From: Acinetobacter geminorum
Lineage (GTDB): Bacteria; Pseudomonadota; Gammaproteobacteria; Pseudomonadales; Moraxellaceae
Length of the DNA: 64,000 bases
Reading direction: 5' to 3'
Assembly (NCBI RefSeq): GCF_013009345.1
Contig: NZ_JABELE010000002.1
Coordinates: forward strand, 248,001-312,000
The translations under genes and the position numbers were made by a program. Below the pieces are notes generated by a model, which ran no database searches, was not told the origin of the DNA, and saw only the letters and a program-made list of their open reading frames with translations. Numbering within the stretch: position 1 is the stretch's first letter; each line of letters opens with the position of its first letter. Positions 53,126 to 63,600 of this stretch are shown in pieces.

Positions 53126-54142
53126 ATGTCAAACCACAATATCGCACTTCAATTTGAAGATGGTGTTACACGTTTCATTAGCGTAGCTCAAGGCGAAACC
53201 CTATCTGACGCAGCCTATCGCCAAAAAATTAATATTCCTTTGGATTGCCGTGATGGTGCATGTGGAACTTGCCGCGCATTTTGCGAGTCCGGTAGTTATG
53301 ACATGCCAGAAGAAACCTATATTGAAGACGCATTACCCCCTGAAGAAGCTGAGCAAGGCTATATTCTTGCTTGCCAATGTCGACCAACTTCAGACGCCGT
53401 ATTTCAGATTCAAGCATCTTCAGATGTTTGCAAAACAGAAATTCATAGCTTCCAAGGTACTTTAGCCCGCGTTGAAAACTTATCAGACTCAACCATCACA
53501 TTTGATATTCAACTTGATGATGGCCAACCGGATATTCATTTCCTTGCAGGCCAATACGTTAACGTTGCAATTCCAGAAACTGGCGAAACCCGTTCATATT
53601 CATTTAGCTCAAAACCGGGCAACCGCTTAACGGGATTTGTGGTCCGTAATGTACCAAATGGCAAGATGAGTGAATTCTTAAGCAAAAATGCTAAAGCTGG
53701 CGACAAAATGACATTTACCGGACCATTCGGTAGCTTCTATTTACGTAATGTAGCGCGTCCTGTACTGATGTTGGCAGGCGGTACTGGCATTGCCCCATTT
53801 ATGTCGATGTTACAAGTGCTTGAAGAAAAAGGTTCAGAACAGCCTGTTCGTTTAGTCTTTGGTGTAACCAATGACTTTGATTTGGTTGCTCTAGAAAAAC
53901 TCAATGAGTTGCAGGCAAAATTTCCATGGTTCGAATACCGCACTGTGGTCGCAAGCCCTGAGAGTAACCATGAACGCAAAGGCTATGTCACTGGTCATAT
54001 TGAAAGTGAATGGTTAAACGGTGGCGACGTCGATGTTTATCTATGTGGCCCAGTACCAATGGTAGAAGCTGTACGCGACTGGTTAGAAACTGAAAATATC
54101 AAACCTGCTAATTTCTTGTTTGAAAAATTCTCTGCGAATTAA
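53126..54142 (+). CDS. benC: Benzoate dioxygenase electron-transfer component (ferredoxin reductase)
   Basis: 338 residues. N-terminal plant-type [2Fe-2S] domain (DCRDGACGTCRAFCES and a later CQCRP), then an FAD domain (TRSYSFSSKPGNRLTGFVVR) and NAD domain (MLAGGTGIAPFMSMLQVL, VYLCGPVPMVEAV). It passes electrons from NADH to the BenAB oxygenase. AGGA lies before the ATG. Confidence 0.96.
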   Translation: MSNHNIALQFEDGVTRFISVAQGETLSDAAYRQKINIPLDCRDGACGTCRAFCESGSYDMPEETYIEDALPPEEAEQGYILACQCRPTSDAVFQIQASSDVCKTEIHSFQGTLARVENLSDSTITFDIQLDDGQPDIHFLAGQYVNVAIPETGETRSYSFSSKPGNRLTGFVVRNVPNGKMSEFLSKNAKAGDKMTFTGPFGSFYLRNVARPVLMLAGGTGIAPFMSMLQVLEEKGSEQPVRLVFGVTNDFDLVALEKLNELQAKFPWFEYRTVVASPESNHERKGYVTGHIESEWLNGGDVDVYLCGPVPMVEAVRDWLETENIKPANFLFEKFSAN

Positions 54143-54160
54143 CAGGTGGAGAAATTATCT

Positions 54161-54946
54161 ATGTCAAACCGTCAAAGATTTACCGATAAGGTTGTGATTG
54201 TTACGGGTAGTGCCCAAGGTATTGGCCGTGGCGTGGCACTGCAAGTTGCAGCTGAAGGCGGCCAAGTCATCATGGCTGATCGCTCTGAATACGTTGAAGA
54301 CGTTCTCAAAGAAATTCAGAGTACAGGTGGTGATGCTGTTACGATTAATGCTGATCTTGAAACCTATGCAGGCGCGCAAGCGATAGTTGCAAAAGCCATT
54401 GAACACTATGGTCGGGTAGATATCCTGATTAATAATGTGGGTGGCGCGATCTGGATGAAACCTTTTGAAGAGTTTTCCGAAGAAGAGATCATTAAGGAAG
54501 TGAATCGCTCATTGTTTCCAACTTTATGGTGCTGCCGCGCTGTCTTGCCCGCCATGATTAAGCAACAATCGGGTGTTATTGTAAATGTATCTTCAATTGC
54601 AACCCGTGGTATTAACCGTATTCCCTACTCGGCATCTAAAGGTGGTGTAAATGCTTTAACAGCATCTCTTGCTTTTGAACATGCTAAAGATGGGATCCGA
54701 GTCAATGCCGTTGCGACGGGTGGAACCGAAGCACCGCCTCGCAAAGTACCGCGTAACGCCAACCCGTTAAGTCAAAATGAAAAAGACTGGATGCAGCAAG
54801 TGGTTGATCAAACAATAGATCGAACATTTATAGGCCGTTATGGCACAATTCAAGAACAAGTCAATGCAATTTTATTTCTTGCATCAGACGAAGCATCATA
54901 TATGACTGGCTCGGTTATTTCAGTCGGAGGTGGAGATCAGGGTTAA
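54161..54946 (+). CDS. benD: Benzoate cis-diol dehydrogenase
   Basis: About 261 residues from the ATG at 54161, after AGGTGGAG; the GTG at 54146 sits in the ribosome site. Short-chain dehydrogenase: VIVTGSAQGIGRGVALQVAA, ILINNVGGAIW, the catalytic IPYSASKGG. It oxidises the 1,2-dihydroxycyclohexadiene carboxylate to catechol with loss of CO2, using NAD+. Its stop codon lies inside a perfect 20-base palindrome that is also a terminator. Confidence 0.95.
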   Translation: MSNRQRFTDKVVIVTGSAQGIGRGVALQVAAEGGQVIMADRSEYVEDVLKEIQSTGGDAVTINADLETYAGAQAIVAKAIEHYGRVDILINNVGGAIWMKPFEEFSEEEIIKEVNRSLFPTLWCCRAVLPAMIKQQSGVIVNVSSIATRGINRIPYSASKGGVNALTASLAFEHAKDGIRVNAVATGGTEAPPRKVPRNANPLSQNEKDWMQQVVDQTIDRTFIGRYGTIQEQVNAILFLASDEASYMTGSVISVGGGDQG

Positions 54947-54959
54947 CCCTGATCTTTTT
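54935..54959 (+). terminator. Terminator overlapping the benD stop codon
   Basis: GATCAGGGTTAACCCTGATC at 54935-54954 is a perfect palindrome followed by TTTTTG. The benD TAA lies in its centre. It would reduce read-through into benE and can be influenced by ribosomes finishing benD. Confidence 0.75.
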
Positions 54960-55003
54960 GCATGATTGAGTAAATAACATGATTTGCATGGAGGCAATCA
55001 CAC

Positions 55004-56197
55004 ATGGCAACCCTGTTAAAGACATTAAAAAATGACTGGTCCATATCAGCAACAGTTGCTGGCTTTCTTGCGGTTTTAATTTCTTACTCAGGCCCACTGA
55101 TTATTTTTTTCCAAGCTGCTCAGCGTGCCCATGTATCCACCGACATGATGGTGTCATGGATTTGGGGAATCTCAATTGGTGCCGCCGTTTCAGGTATTTA
55201 TCTTTCGATTAAATTTAAAACGCCTGTTATAACCGCATGGTCAGCACCGGGTACAGCCCTGTTAGTTACTCTATTTCCAAACGTTTCGTTGAATGAAGCG
55301 GTAGCCGCCTATATTACTTCTGCCATCGTTATTTTTTTAATTGGCGTTACAGGTTACTTCGACAAATTACTAAAATGGATTCCGCAAGACGTCGCTGCGG
55401 GCATGATGGCTGGTATTCTTTTTCAATTTGGTATTGGTCTATTTACCTCGTCCGACAGCATGCCTTTTATTGTCTTTAGCATGCTCATTGTCTTTTTAAT
55501 TGCCAAACGATTAATGCCACGCTATACCATGATTTGGGTATTAGCTGCCGGAGTTTTATTAAGCCTCATTTTAGGAAAAATGAACCCTGTTGATGTGAGT
55601 TTTAGTTTAGCGATTCCGCAGTGGATTAGCCCAGAGTGGACATGGAACTCAACACTGAACCTCGCTGTTCCTCTCATTTTAGTCAGCTTAACTGGTCAAT
55701 TTTTACCAGGTATGGCAATTATGAAACTCAGCGGTTACGACACCCCAGCCAAACCCATTATTACTGTCACCAGTATTGCTTCTTTAGCTGTTGCTTGCGT
55801 AGGTGGTATTACCATTGTGCTTGCCTCAATTACCGCGGCTTTATGTATGGGTAAAGACGCTCATGAACTTAAAGAAAAACGATATATTGCGGGTATCGCT
55901 AATGGAATTTTTTATATTTTAGGAGGCTTATTTGCTGGCAGTATTGTCATGCTATTTAGCTTACTTCCTAAAGAGTTGGTTGCAGCACTGGCAGGTTTAG
56001 CCTTGCTTGGAGCGATTGCCACCAATATTTCTGTTGCTATGAGAAATGATAGTCAACGCGATGCTGCACTTATTACCTTTTTAGCTACTGCATCAGGCAT
56101 GCATTTCCTTAGATTAAGCTCAGTCTTTTGGGGTATTTGTATTGGTGTAATCGCCCATTTCATTCTCACACCACGCTCAACTCCAGCCACAAATTAA
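55004..56197 (+). CDS. benE: Benzoate/H+ symporter BenE
   Basis: 397 residues with about 11-12 membrane helices; FLAVLISYSGPLIIFFQAAQ, KTPVITAWSAPGTALLV, and AVACVGGITIVLASITAALCMGK (shown in two parts in the protein as GGITIVLAS and ALCMGKDAHEL) mark the BenE family. Imports benzoate. GGAGG precedes the ATG by about ten bases. It follows benD after a terminator-like palindrome, so its expression may differ from benABCD. Confidence 0.92.
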   Translation: MATLLKTLKNDWSISATVAGFLAVLISYSGPLIIFFQAAQRAHVSTDMMVSWIWGISIGAAVSGIYLSIKFKTPVITAWSAPGTALLVTLFPNVSLNEAVAAYITSAIVIFLIGVTGYFDKLLKWIPQDVAAGMMAGILFQFGIGLFTSSDSMPFIVFSMLIVFLIAKRLMPRYTMIWVLAAGVLLSLILGKMNPVDVSFSLAIPQWISPEWTWNSTLNLAVPLILVSLTGQFLPGMAIMKLSGYDTPAKPIITVTSIASLAVACVGGITIVLASITAALCMGKDAHELKEKRYIAGIANGIFYILGGLFAGSIVMLFSLLPKELVAALAGLALLGAIATNISVAMRNDSQRDAALITFLATASGMHFLRLSSVFWGICIGVIAHFILTPRSTPATN

Positions 56198-56235
56198 ATT
56201 TTTTATCTAAGCACCCACCACTAAAATAAAGCCTC

Positions 56236-56290
56236 AATCGCCACATCAGGATGCAAATAATTTGCTAATTCTGATTTGGCGATTTTTTAT
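56236..56290 (+). terminator. Terminator after benE
   Basis: AATCGCC.CATCAG pairs with CTGAT.TGGCGATT around 21 bases and ends in T6. The remaining 56291-56676 is AT-rich without a gene and should carry the benK promoter. Confidence 0.8.
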
Positions 56291-56676
56291 TTAATATAAA
56301 TTAAATTTCATTTTTAAGATCAATTTCTACAATAATTAAATAATAGACTTTAGTATTTTATTTTTATATTTTTGCTTCAACTCATAATATAAATTTAAAG
56401 ATACTTTTAAGCGTGATTCTCCTCAATGAAATCTATAAAAAAGCACCTATAAAATCCTTAAAATTCTCACTATACAATATTTAACTCTATTTTAAACGCA
56501 ATAAAAAACACCCACAAAGAAAATAAAATAAATTATATTTTTCAAATACCTATATTAATTTAAGCACAATACCTTAAAGACATAAAGATATATCAATTAG
56601 GTTTTTGACTCTAATCCAATAACAAAATAGTTTATTTAAAAATAACGCGATGCTTCACAAATTGGAGGTGAAGAAA

Positions 56677-58035
56677 ATGGATACGAGCAAGGTTAATATT
56701 AATGAGTTAATTGATAAAGCCAGTTTTACATCTTTTCATTGGAAAGTTTTAATCTGGTGCTTACTTATTATTATTTTTGATGGATATGATTTAGTTATTT
56801 ATGGAGTTGCTCTTCCGCTGTTAATGCAGCAATGGTCTTTAACTGCTGTTGAAGCTGGTTTACTCGCCAGTGCAGCGCTATTTGGGATGATGTTCGGTGC
56901 CATGATTTTCGGCACACTTTCAGACAAACTGGGACGTAAAAAGACCATCCTGATTTGTGTCACCTTATTTAGCGGATTTACCTTTATAGGTGCTTTTGCC
57001 AAAGGACCAACTGAGTTTGCTATTTTACGCTTTATTGCAGGTCTTGGGATTGGTGGCGTTATGCCAAACGTCGTCGCGCTTATGACTGAATACGCACCAA
57101 AAAAAATCCGCAGTACATTAGTCGCAATCATGTTTAGTGGTTACGCAATTGGCGGCATGACATCTGCTCTACTCGGTGCATGGCTCGTTAAGGATATGGG
57201 CTGGCAAATCATGTTTTTACTTGCAGGTATTCCACTGCTATTACTCCCGCTGATCTGGAAATTTCTGCCTGAGTCTCTCGCCTTTTTAGTGAAATCTAAT
57301 CAGAGTGAACAGGCTAAAAGTATTGTCAGCAAAATTGCACCTCAAACTCAGGTAAACTCCAATACTCAATTGGTATTAAATGAGAGCACCACAACAGATG
57401 CACCTGTCCGTGCGCTTTTCCAACAGGGTCGTACCTTCAGCACATTTATGTTCTGGATTGCTTTCTTTATGTGCTTACTCATGGTGTATGCCTTAGGAAG
57501 CTGGTTACCTAAACTCATGCTGCAAGCGGGCTACTCATTAGGTGCGAGCATGTTATTCCTGTTTGCACTCAATATTGGCGGTATGGTCGGTGCAATTGGT
57601 GGTGGTGCTTTAGCAGATAGATTCCATTTAAAACCTGTTATTACCATTATGTTTATTGTGGGATCAGCAGCTTTAATTCTGCTTGGCATTAATAGTCCAC
57701 AATTTATTTTATATAGCCTGATTGCGATTGCTGGCGCTGCCACCATTGGTTCACAAATCTTACTCTACACGTTTGTTGCACAGTTCTACCCGACAGCACT
57801 TCGTTCAACTGGCATGGGCTGGGCATCTGGAATTGGTCGTATCGGCGCGATTATTGGACCAGTTTTAACTGGAGCTCTGCTCACATTTGAGCTTCCTCAC
57901 CAAATGAATTTCTTAGCAATTGCGATTCCGGGTGTGATTGCTGCACTTGCAATATTTATGGTCAATCTTAAAGCCTCTGTTGCCGCACAAACGCCATCAA
58001 CTTTTAACCCTCAAAACACGCTTACCCAGCAGTAA
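56677..58035 (+). CDS. benK: MFS benzoate transporter BenK-like
   Basis: 452 residues from the ATG at 56677 (GGAGGTG eight bases upstream). Twelve membrane helices; aromatic acid/H+ symporter marks include DGYDLVIYGVALPLLM, GTLSDKLGRKKTILICVTLF, ALMTEYAPKKIRSTLVAIMF and YPTALRSTGMGWASGIGRIG. The conserved DGYD and R-K-K loops are intact. Imports benzoate with protons; a second uptake route beside BenE. The next gene starts 46 bases later. Confidence 0.92.
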   Translation: MDTSKVNINELIDKASFTSFHWKVLIWCLLIIIFDGYDLVIYGVALPLLMQQWSLTAVEAGLLASAALFGMMFGAMIFGTLSDKLGRKKTILICVTLFSGFTFIGAFAKGPTEFAILRFIAGLGIGGVMPNVVALMTEYAPKKIRSTLVAIMFSGYAIGGMTSALLGAWLVKDMGWQIMFLLAGIPLLLLPLIWKFLPESLAFLVKSNQSEQAKSIVSKIAPQTQVNSNTQLVLNESTTTDAPVRALFQQGRTFSTFMFWIAFFMCLLMVYALGSWLPKLMLQAGYSLGASMLFLFALNIGGMVGAIGGGALADRFHLKPVITIMFIVGSAALILLGINSPQFILYSLIAIAGAATIGSQILLYTFVAQFYPTALRSTGMGWASGIGRIGAIIGPVLTGALLTFELPHQMNFLAIAIPGVIAALAIFMVNLKASVAAQTPSTFNPQNTLTQQ

Positions 58036-58041
58036 ACATAC

Positions 58042-58062
58042 ATGCGCCTAGGACTGGCGCAT
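58042..58062 (+). repeat. Hairpin between benK and the porin gene
   Basis: ATGCGCC pairs with GGCGCAT around seven bases. No T-run; the first ATG of the long frame lies in it, which is why I place the porin start later. Confidence 0.55.
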
Positions 58063-58080
58063 AGATTTTGGAAATGGATT

Positions 58081-59337
58081 ATGGAATTATTACATCGCTT
58101 TAAGCCACATGCTTTAACCTTTGCAACCTTAGTATTGATGTGTGGCAATTCATTCGCTGCAAATCCAAATCAGCAGGCTGAAGATGAATGGAAATTCACG
58201 CTAAAGAATGCCTATATCAATCGTAATTTTGATAATGATGCACTCAAAGACACTGGTAGTTGGTCTCAGGCAGCATCGCTATTTTATAAATCGAAAATGC
58301 ATGACACTCCGCTGCAAATTGCAGACAAGCCCATTACGATTGGAGCTGATGCTTCTGTTCAATACGCCGTGCGCTTAAGTTCAGATAAACATGTTACGGA
58401 CACAGTTTTGCCTTTTAATAAAGAGACACAATCACAAGCATCCGACTTTTTAAAATACGGCGCCACTTTAAAACTGGGTTATGACAAAACTCTTTTAAGT
58501 GTCGGTGAGCTTTGGTTAGACTTGCCTGTAACCGCTGTGGATGCCAGTCGTCAGTTGCTTGCTTCATATTGGGGAACCAATCTTAAGTCGCAACTTTCAG
58601 ATCAGCTTTATGCAGAAATTGGCCGAGTGGAAAAAGTCTCTCCACGAAATGAAGAAGACTTTAAAAAGTTTTCTTTCACGGCAAATGGAATGACTAAAGA
58701 ATCTGATGGCTTAAATTACATAGATCTGCGCTATCAATTTACGCCGTCACTCAAGGGTGAATATTACTTCGGTAATTTAGAAGACCTCTACAACAAACAC
58801 TATGTAGGGTTTGAGCATAATTGGAAACAACCTAATTTCGCTCTTACGTCTAAGTTTAAGTACTTTAATGCAAAAGATGATGGCAACACTTTTGATATTG
58901 ATGCGCAAAACATCGGGGTGCTAGAAACGCTCAAAGTAAAAAACCATACCTTTGGCTTGGGGTACCAGCAGATTATCGGTGAGTCGGCTTATCCATTACC
59001 GGATGGGTTCATACCGGAAACCTATTTCATTAACTGGAACGCTACTGGTTTCTTTAAAGAAGACGAAAAGTCTTATCATGTAATGTATGGCTACGACTTT
59101 AAAGATTATGTTCCGGGCTTAAACGCAATGGTGAAATATGTCTATGGCCATGATTTTAAAGCAGCCAATGGTGAGAAAAACCACGAAACCGAGTCAAATG
59201 TGATTTTAAATTATGCGTTTCAGCAGTCATTCTTAAAAGGCGTCGCCCTGCAATACATTCGCATTGATTACAATGTAAAACATGGCAATGACTTTGGTGA
59301 AGACCGCTTGTTTGTAAACTACACCAAAAAGTTTTAA
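58081..59337 (+). CDS. benP: OprD-family outer membrane porin (BenP-like)
   Basis: 418 residues from the ATG at 58081; a GGA eight bases upstream supports it, while the ATG at 58042 lies in a hairpin. Signal peptide (FATLVLMCGNSFAANP), then alternating beta-strand pattern, with FTLKNAYINRNFDNDALKDT and LNYIDLRYQFTPSLKGEYYF typical of OprD-type channels, and the C-terminal FVNYTKKF ending in Phe as outer membrane beta-barrels do. It probably admits benzoate, inferred from position. Confidence 0.87.
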   Translation: MELLHRFKPHALTFATLVLMCGNSFAANPNQQAEDEWKFTLKNAYINRNFDNDALKDTGSWSQAASLFYKSKMHDTPLQIADKPITIGADASVQYAVRLSSDKHVTDTVLPFNKETQSQASDFLKYGATLKLGYDKTLLSVGELWLDLPVTAVDASRQLLASYWGTNLKSQLSDQLYAEIGRVEKVSPRNEEDFKKFSFTANGMTKESDGLNYIDLRYQFTPSLKGEYYFGNLEDLYNKHYVGFEHNWKQPNFALTSKFKYFNAKDDGNTFDIDAQNIGVLETLKVKNHTFGLGYQQIIGESAYPLPDGFIPETYFINWNATGFFKEDEKSYHVMYGYDFKDYVPGLNAMVKYVYGHDFKAANGEKNHETESNVILNYAFQQSFLKGVALQYIRIDYNVKHGNDFGEDRLFVNYTKKF

Positions 59338-59355
59338 TCATTTTTGATTCAATCT

Positions 59356-59380
59356 AAGCGGGCTAATTTTAGTCCGCTTT
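59356..59380 (+). terminator. Terminator of benK-benP
   Basis: AAGCGG pairs with CCGCTT and a T-rich tail follows. A second, stronger hairpin (ACGCTC/GAGCGT with A- and T-runs) at 59398-59422 serves the convergent fabH-like gene. Confidence 0.75.
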
Positions 59381-59437
59381 ATTATTTTCGACCCATAAAA
59401 AAACGCTCTTACGAGCGTTTTTAATTAATCTAGTAAC

Positions 59438-60544
59438 TTAAGCAACGTGCTTTTGAACAACAATCGAACCTACTGAATAACCAGCACCGAAAGATGAAAT
59501 CACGCCATATTCGCCATCATCCACTTCGTGGCCTGTACGGTGTAAAGCAATAATCACACCTGCTGAAGAGGTATTCGCAAACTCATCTAGAATAATTGGT
59601 GCACGGCTTAAATCTGCCTCTTTACCAGCCACATATTTCAAGATTAGTTCATTCATATTGGCATTGGCTTGGTGTAACCAGAAACGCTTAATATCATTTG
59701 CAGTTAACTGCATTTTTTCTAACTGTGCATTAATGATTTTTGCCACCAATGGACAAACATCTTTAAATACCTTGCGGCCATCTTGACGGAATAACTTGTC
59801 ATCAACGACCGCATCTTCGCTACGGTTTAAGAAACCAAAGTTATTGCGAATGTTGTTTGAAAATTGAGTAAATAAATGAATATCTAAAATTTCAAAACCA
59901 GTTTTAGTAGTGGTTTCTTCAATAATAGAAGCCGTTGCAACATCACCAAAAATGAAGTGGCAATCACGGTTACGGTAATCCAGATGACCCGATGTAATCT
60001 CGACATTTACCAATAAAACACGGCGAGCACCCGAGCGAATTGCATCTGCCGCTTGTTTCAAACCAAAAGTAGCAGCTGAACATGCAACGTTCATGTCGTA
60101 GGCATAACCTTGAATGCCAAGTGCCGATTGAATTTCAATCGCTACAGCTGGATAAGCACGCTGCATGTTTGAACATGCCAAAATCACAACATCGATATCT
60201 TCAGCAGTTACGCCTGCATTTTCCATTGCTTGTTTCGCAGCAATCACACCCCACTCTGCTTGAAGTGAAAGTTCATCATTTGAACGTTCAGACAAACGAG
60301 GACGTAAACGTGTTGGATCAAGGATACCTGATTTCTCAATCACGTAACGGCGCTTAATACCAGACGCTTTTTCAATAAATTCAGCACTAGAACCACGTAA
60401 CTCTTCTAGCTCACCTGCTGCAATTTTCTCTGCATTCTCTTGGTTATATTGTTCCACATAAGCATTTAAACTGTCGGCCAGTTCTTCATTAGAAATGATT
60501 TCTGTTGGGTGAAATAACCCAGTACCTGTGATACGAATGCCCAT
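59438..60544 (-). CDS. Beta-ketoacyl-ACP synthase III (FabH-family)
   Basis: 368 residues, about 50 longer than E. coli FabH. The catalytic triad is visible: Cys in MNVACSAATFGLK, His in WLHQANANMNELI and Asn in DEFANTSSAGVI; the C-terminus GYSVGSIVVQKHV is normal. The extra length is near the N-terminus (residues about 25-85, containing a charged helix EELADSLNAYVEQYNQENAE). It condenses an acyl-CoA with malonyl-ACP. The longer form resembles a group that feeds CoA-activated fatty acids back into synthesis; I cannot confirm that here. Confidence 0.88.
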   Translation of the reverse strand: MGIRITGTGLFHPTEIISNEELADSLNAYVEQYNQENAEKIAAGELEELRGSSAEFIEKASGIKRRYVIEKSGILDPTRLRPRLSERSNDELSLQAEWGVIAAKQAMENAGVTAEDIDVVILACSNMQRAYPAVAIEIQSALGIQGYAYDMNVACSAATFGLKQAADAIRSGARRVLLVNVEITSGHLDYRNRDCHFIFGDVATASIIEETTTKTGFEILDIHLFTQFSNNIRNNFGFLNRSEDAVVDDKLFRQDGRKVFKDVCPLVAKIINAQLEKMQLTANDIKRFWLHQANANMNELILKYVAGKEADLSRAPIILDEFANTSSAGVIIALHRTGHEVDDGEYGVISSFGAGYSVGSIVVQKHVA

Positions 60545-60568
60545 GTAAAACTCCTAAAAAAATGAATA

Positions 60569-60630
60569 GGGTCTGTTAATCTTTCATTTATAAATTGCGT
60601 TGTAGGCTAAACAACAGCATAAACAGACCC
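60569..60630 (-). terminator. Hairpin after hrpA
   Basis: On the minus strand GGGTCTGTT (60630-60622) pairs with AACAGACCC (60577-60569), with a long loop, followed by TATTCATTTTTTT. Plausible terminator for hrpA, weakened by the loop size. Confidence 0.5.
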
Positions 60631-60639
60631 CGATCTATC

Positions 60640-63600
60640 TTAACTGATTCCCAAACGATCCCATAACTTTTGCAGTCGAGTTGGCGAAATAGGCATCTTG
60701 GTTTTCATCGGCTGAGAAAATAAAGAAATGCGAAATTCTTCCAACATCAAATACAATTCTTTGATTTTTGGATCGTTTTTGAATTTAAACACCTTGTCCA
60801 TCCATGGATCGACATCGTCAATTGCAGCATGATCTCGCTGTAGATTATTTGGCAATCGATCTAAACGCAATAGCAGTGCTTTTAAATAACGCGGGTATTC
60901 CTGCCAAAGATCGACTGGTTGACAGTAAACAAAATTACTCAGTGACATGAGATCTAACTGGTCTTCAATATCATCAATACTGCGTCCAAACACGCCTGAA
61001 TCAAGTACTAAAAGCTGACGACGGATTTGCTGCCACTGAATATAAATATCACTTAATTGCTCAAGTGCTTGCTGACCATAACTCAAAAATTGCTTTTTGA
61101 CCTGATCTAGCAGCTTATTAAATTCATCAGCGTTAATTGGCAAAGTCGTAATTGCCATCTGCAACGTTGCATAGACCAACATCTGCTCAAGCTTAGCTTT
61201 ATCGCCCAAAGGTGAATAAGCCAACGCGAGCGGTTTTGAAATCTGCTTTTTCAACTGACGAACTAAATCACCAAGTTGCATATGGACTAGACGAATAATT
61301 CCTTCACGATGCTGTTTAATCGCCTCAGCTTGATCGTTAAACGTTTGAATAACAATGCCTGACTCATCTTTAGCTTCGAGGTCAGCAAAAGCCTTGGTCG
61401 GAACTAAAGCCTGATATTGTTTAACTACAACGCCCGTGACTTTATGAGAGGCCTCAAAAGTAAAGTTTTCAGGAAAGTTTTTAAACTCACCTTTTTGCTG
61501 TTTAACTGGACGATGTGTTTCTACGCGGCAACGTGCTTTTAACTCAGGTAAATCACGCCCTTTCGCAATCAGCTTACCTTTTTCATCAATCACTTTAATG
61601 AAAGGTACCAAATATGGATCAATACGTTCAAACGAGAAATCTTTTTCAGTAATTTGCTCACCACGCAAGGCAAAAGCTAAATAACTAAAAATATGTTCAC
61701 GTAAATGTACCGCATCAACCCCTTGCATGAGCTTACGAGCTGTATCAGGAATTGGCACCACATTACGACGCTTGTCTTTAGGTAAAGCTTTGAGTAAAGC
61801 CTCAATTAAATCTTGTCGCCAACCCGGAATTCCCCATGACCATATATTTTCATCAACTTGAGGCAGCGCCTGTACAGGAATTTGAACAGTGGCACCATCT
61901 TCGTCGTGGCTCGGGTCAAAATGATATGTCGTTGCTAAACGTAGCTGACCATTGTGCAAATGATCTGGAAATTGCTGAGTTGTTGGTCGGTCATTGAGCC
62001 AGAGCGCATCATCGTCAATAAATAAATAACGAGGATTATTTGCTTCTACTGTCGCACGCCAGTCTTCAAAGCTACGACGGCTCGCAATTTCTTCAGGAAT
62101 CTTAGATGCATAAAACTGATAAATTGTTTCTTCATCCACCACCAAATCACGACGACGCAATTTATCTTCAACTCGCTCTACTTCTTCAAGTTTAAGTAAG
62201 TTGTGTTTTAAAAATGGTGGAACTGTACCCAAGTTACCCGTAGTTAATGCATCGCGTAAGAAAATCTCATGAGCAGCAGGTTGGTCAACTTTCTCAAAAT
62301 TAATTAACCGTTTTGGCTCAATAATTAAACCAAATAAAGAAATTTGCGCATACGCATTGACGATTCCCGCTTTCTTAGACCAATGTGGCTCGAAATAGTG
62401 ATATTTCAATAAGTCACGTGCAGCAAGCAAAATCCATTCAGGGTCAATTTTGGCTAAAGTACGTAAGTACACTTGAGAAGTTTCGACCATCTCAAAAGCC
62501 ATCACCCAAGAGGTATTGGTTTTATGCAAAGTACTCGCAGGGAAAACTTTAGCCTTTTGCTGACGCACTGCCATAAAGGTATTTCGTTCATCAGTTTTAT
62601 TGGCAATGAAGGATAATAAACCTGTTAGCAACGCACGGTGCAAGTTTTCATAATTCGCAGATTTTTCATTAAAGCTCAGTTTTAAACCTTCGGCTAACTC
62701 AACCAATTGCTGATGTGTCTGTTTCCATTCACGCAAACGCAACCAGCTTAAGAAATGCTGCTTGGCAAATTGACGGCGTTTATTTTCAGACATGCCTGCT
62801 TCGCCTTTAGGATTTAAAGTCTCCCAAAGTTTTAAATAAAACAGAAAATCTGAATCCGCTTCTTTGAATAATGCATGCTTTTGGTCAGCTTGCATTTGTT
62901 TATCAGCTGGGCGCTCACGCGGGTCCTGAACAGCTAAAGCACTTACTACAATTAAGATTTCTTTGAGTACGCCAAAATGAGCACCGCCCACGATCATACG
63001 CGCGAGTCGCGGGTCAATTGGCATACGTGCCATCATTTGCCCAACTTTGGTCAGCTCATTTTTCTTCTCGTTAAGTGCGCCTAACTCAATCAGCAACTTA
63101 CGCCCATCATTAACTAGGCGGAAATCTGGCGGCTCAATAAAATCGAAGTTTTCTAACTCACCTAACCCTAAGCTCTGCATTTGCAAAATAACAGATGCTA
63201 AGTTGGTTCGTTTAATTTCAGGTTCGGTAAATTCAGGACGACTTAAAAAGTCTTCTTCGCTATATAAACGGATACACACACCCGGAGCAATACGACCACA
63301 ACGCCCTTTACGCTGATTGGCCGCAGCCTGAGAAATTGCTTCAATTGGTAAGCGTTGTACACGAGAACGGTAGTTATAACGCGATATACGAGCAAAACCG
63401 CTATCAATTACATAGCGAATATTTGGAACCGTAAGTGCAGTTTCGGCCACGTTCGTCGCAATAATAATACGACGACCTTTACCACCCGGACTAAAAATCT
63501 TTTGTTGTTCAGAAACAGCTAAACGCGCATACAACGGTAAAATTTCGGTATGTCTAGGCCCATACTTTTGTAAGGTTTCCTGCAACTCACGAATTTCTTG

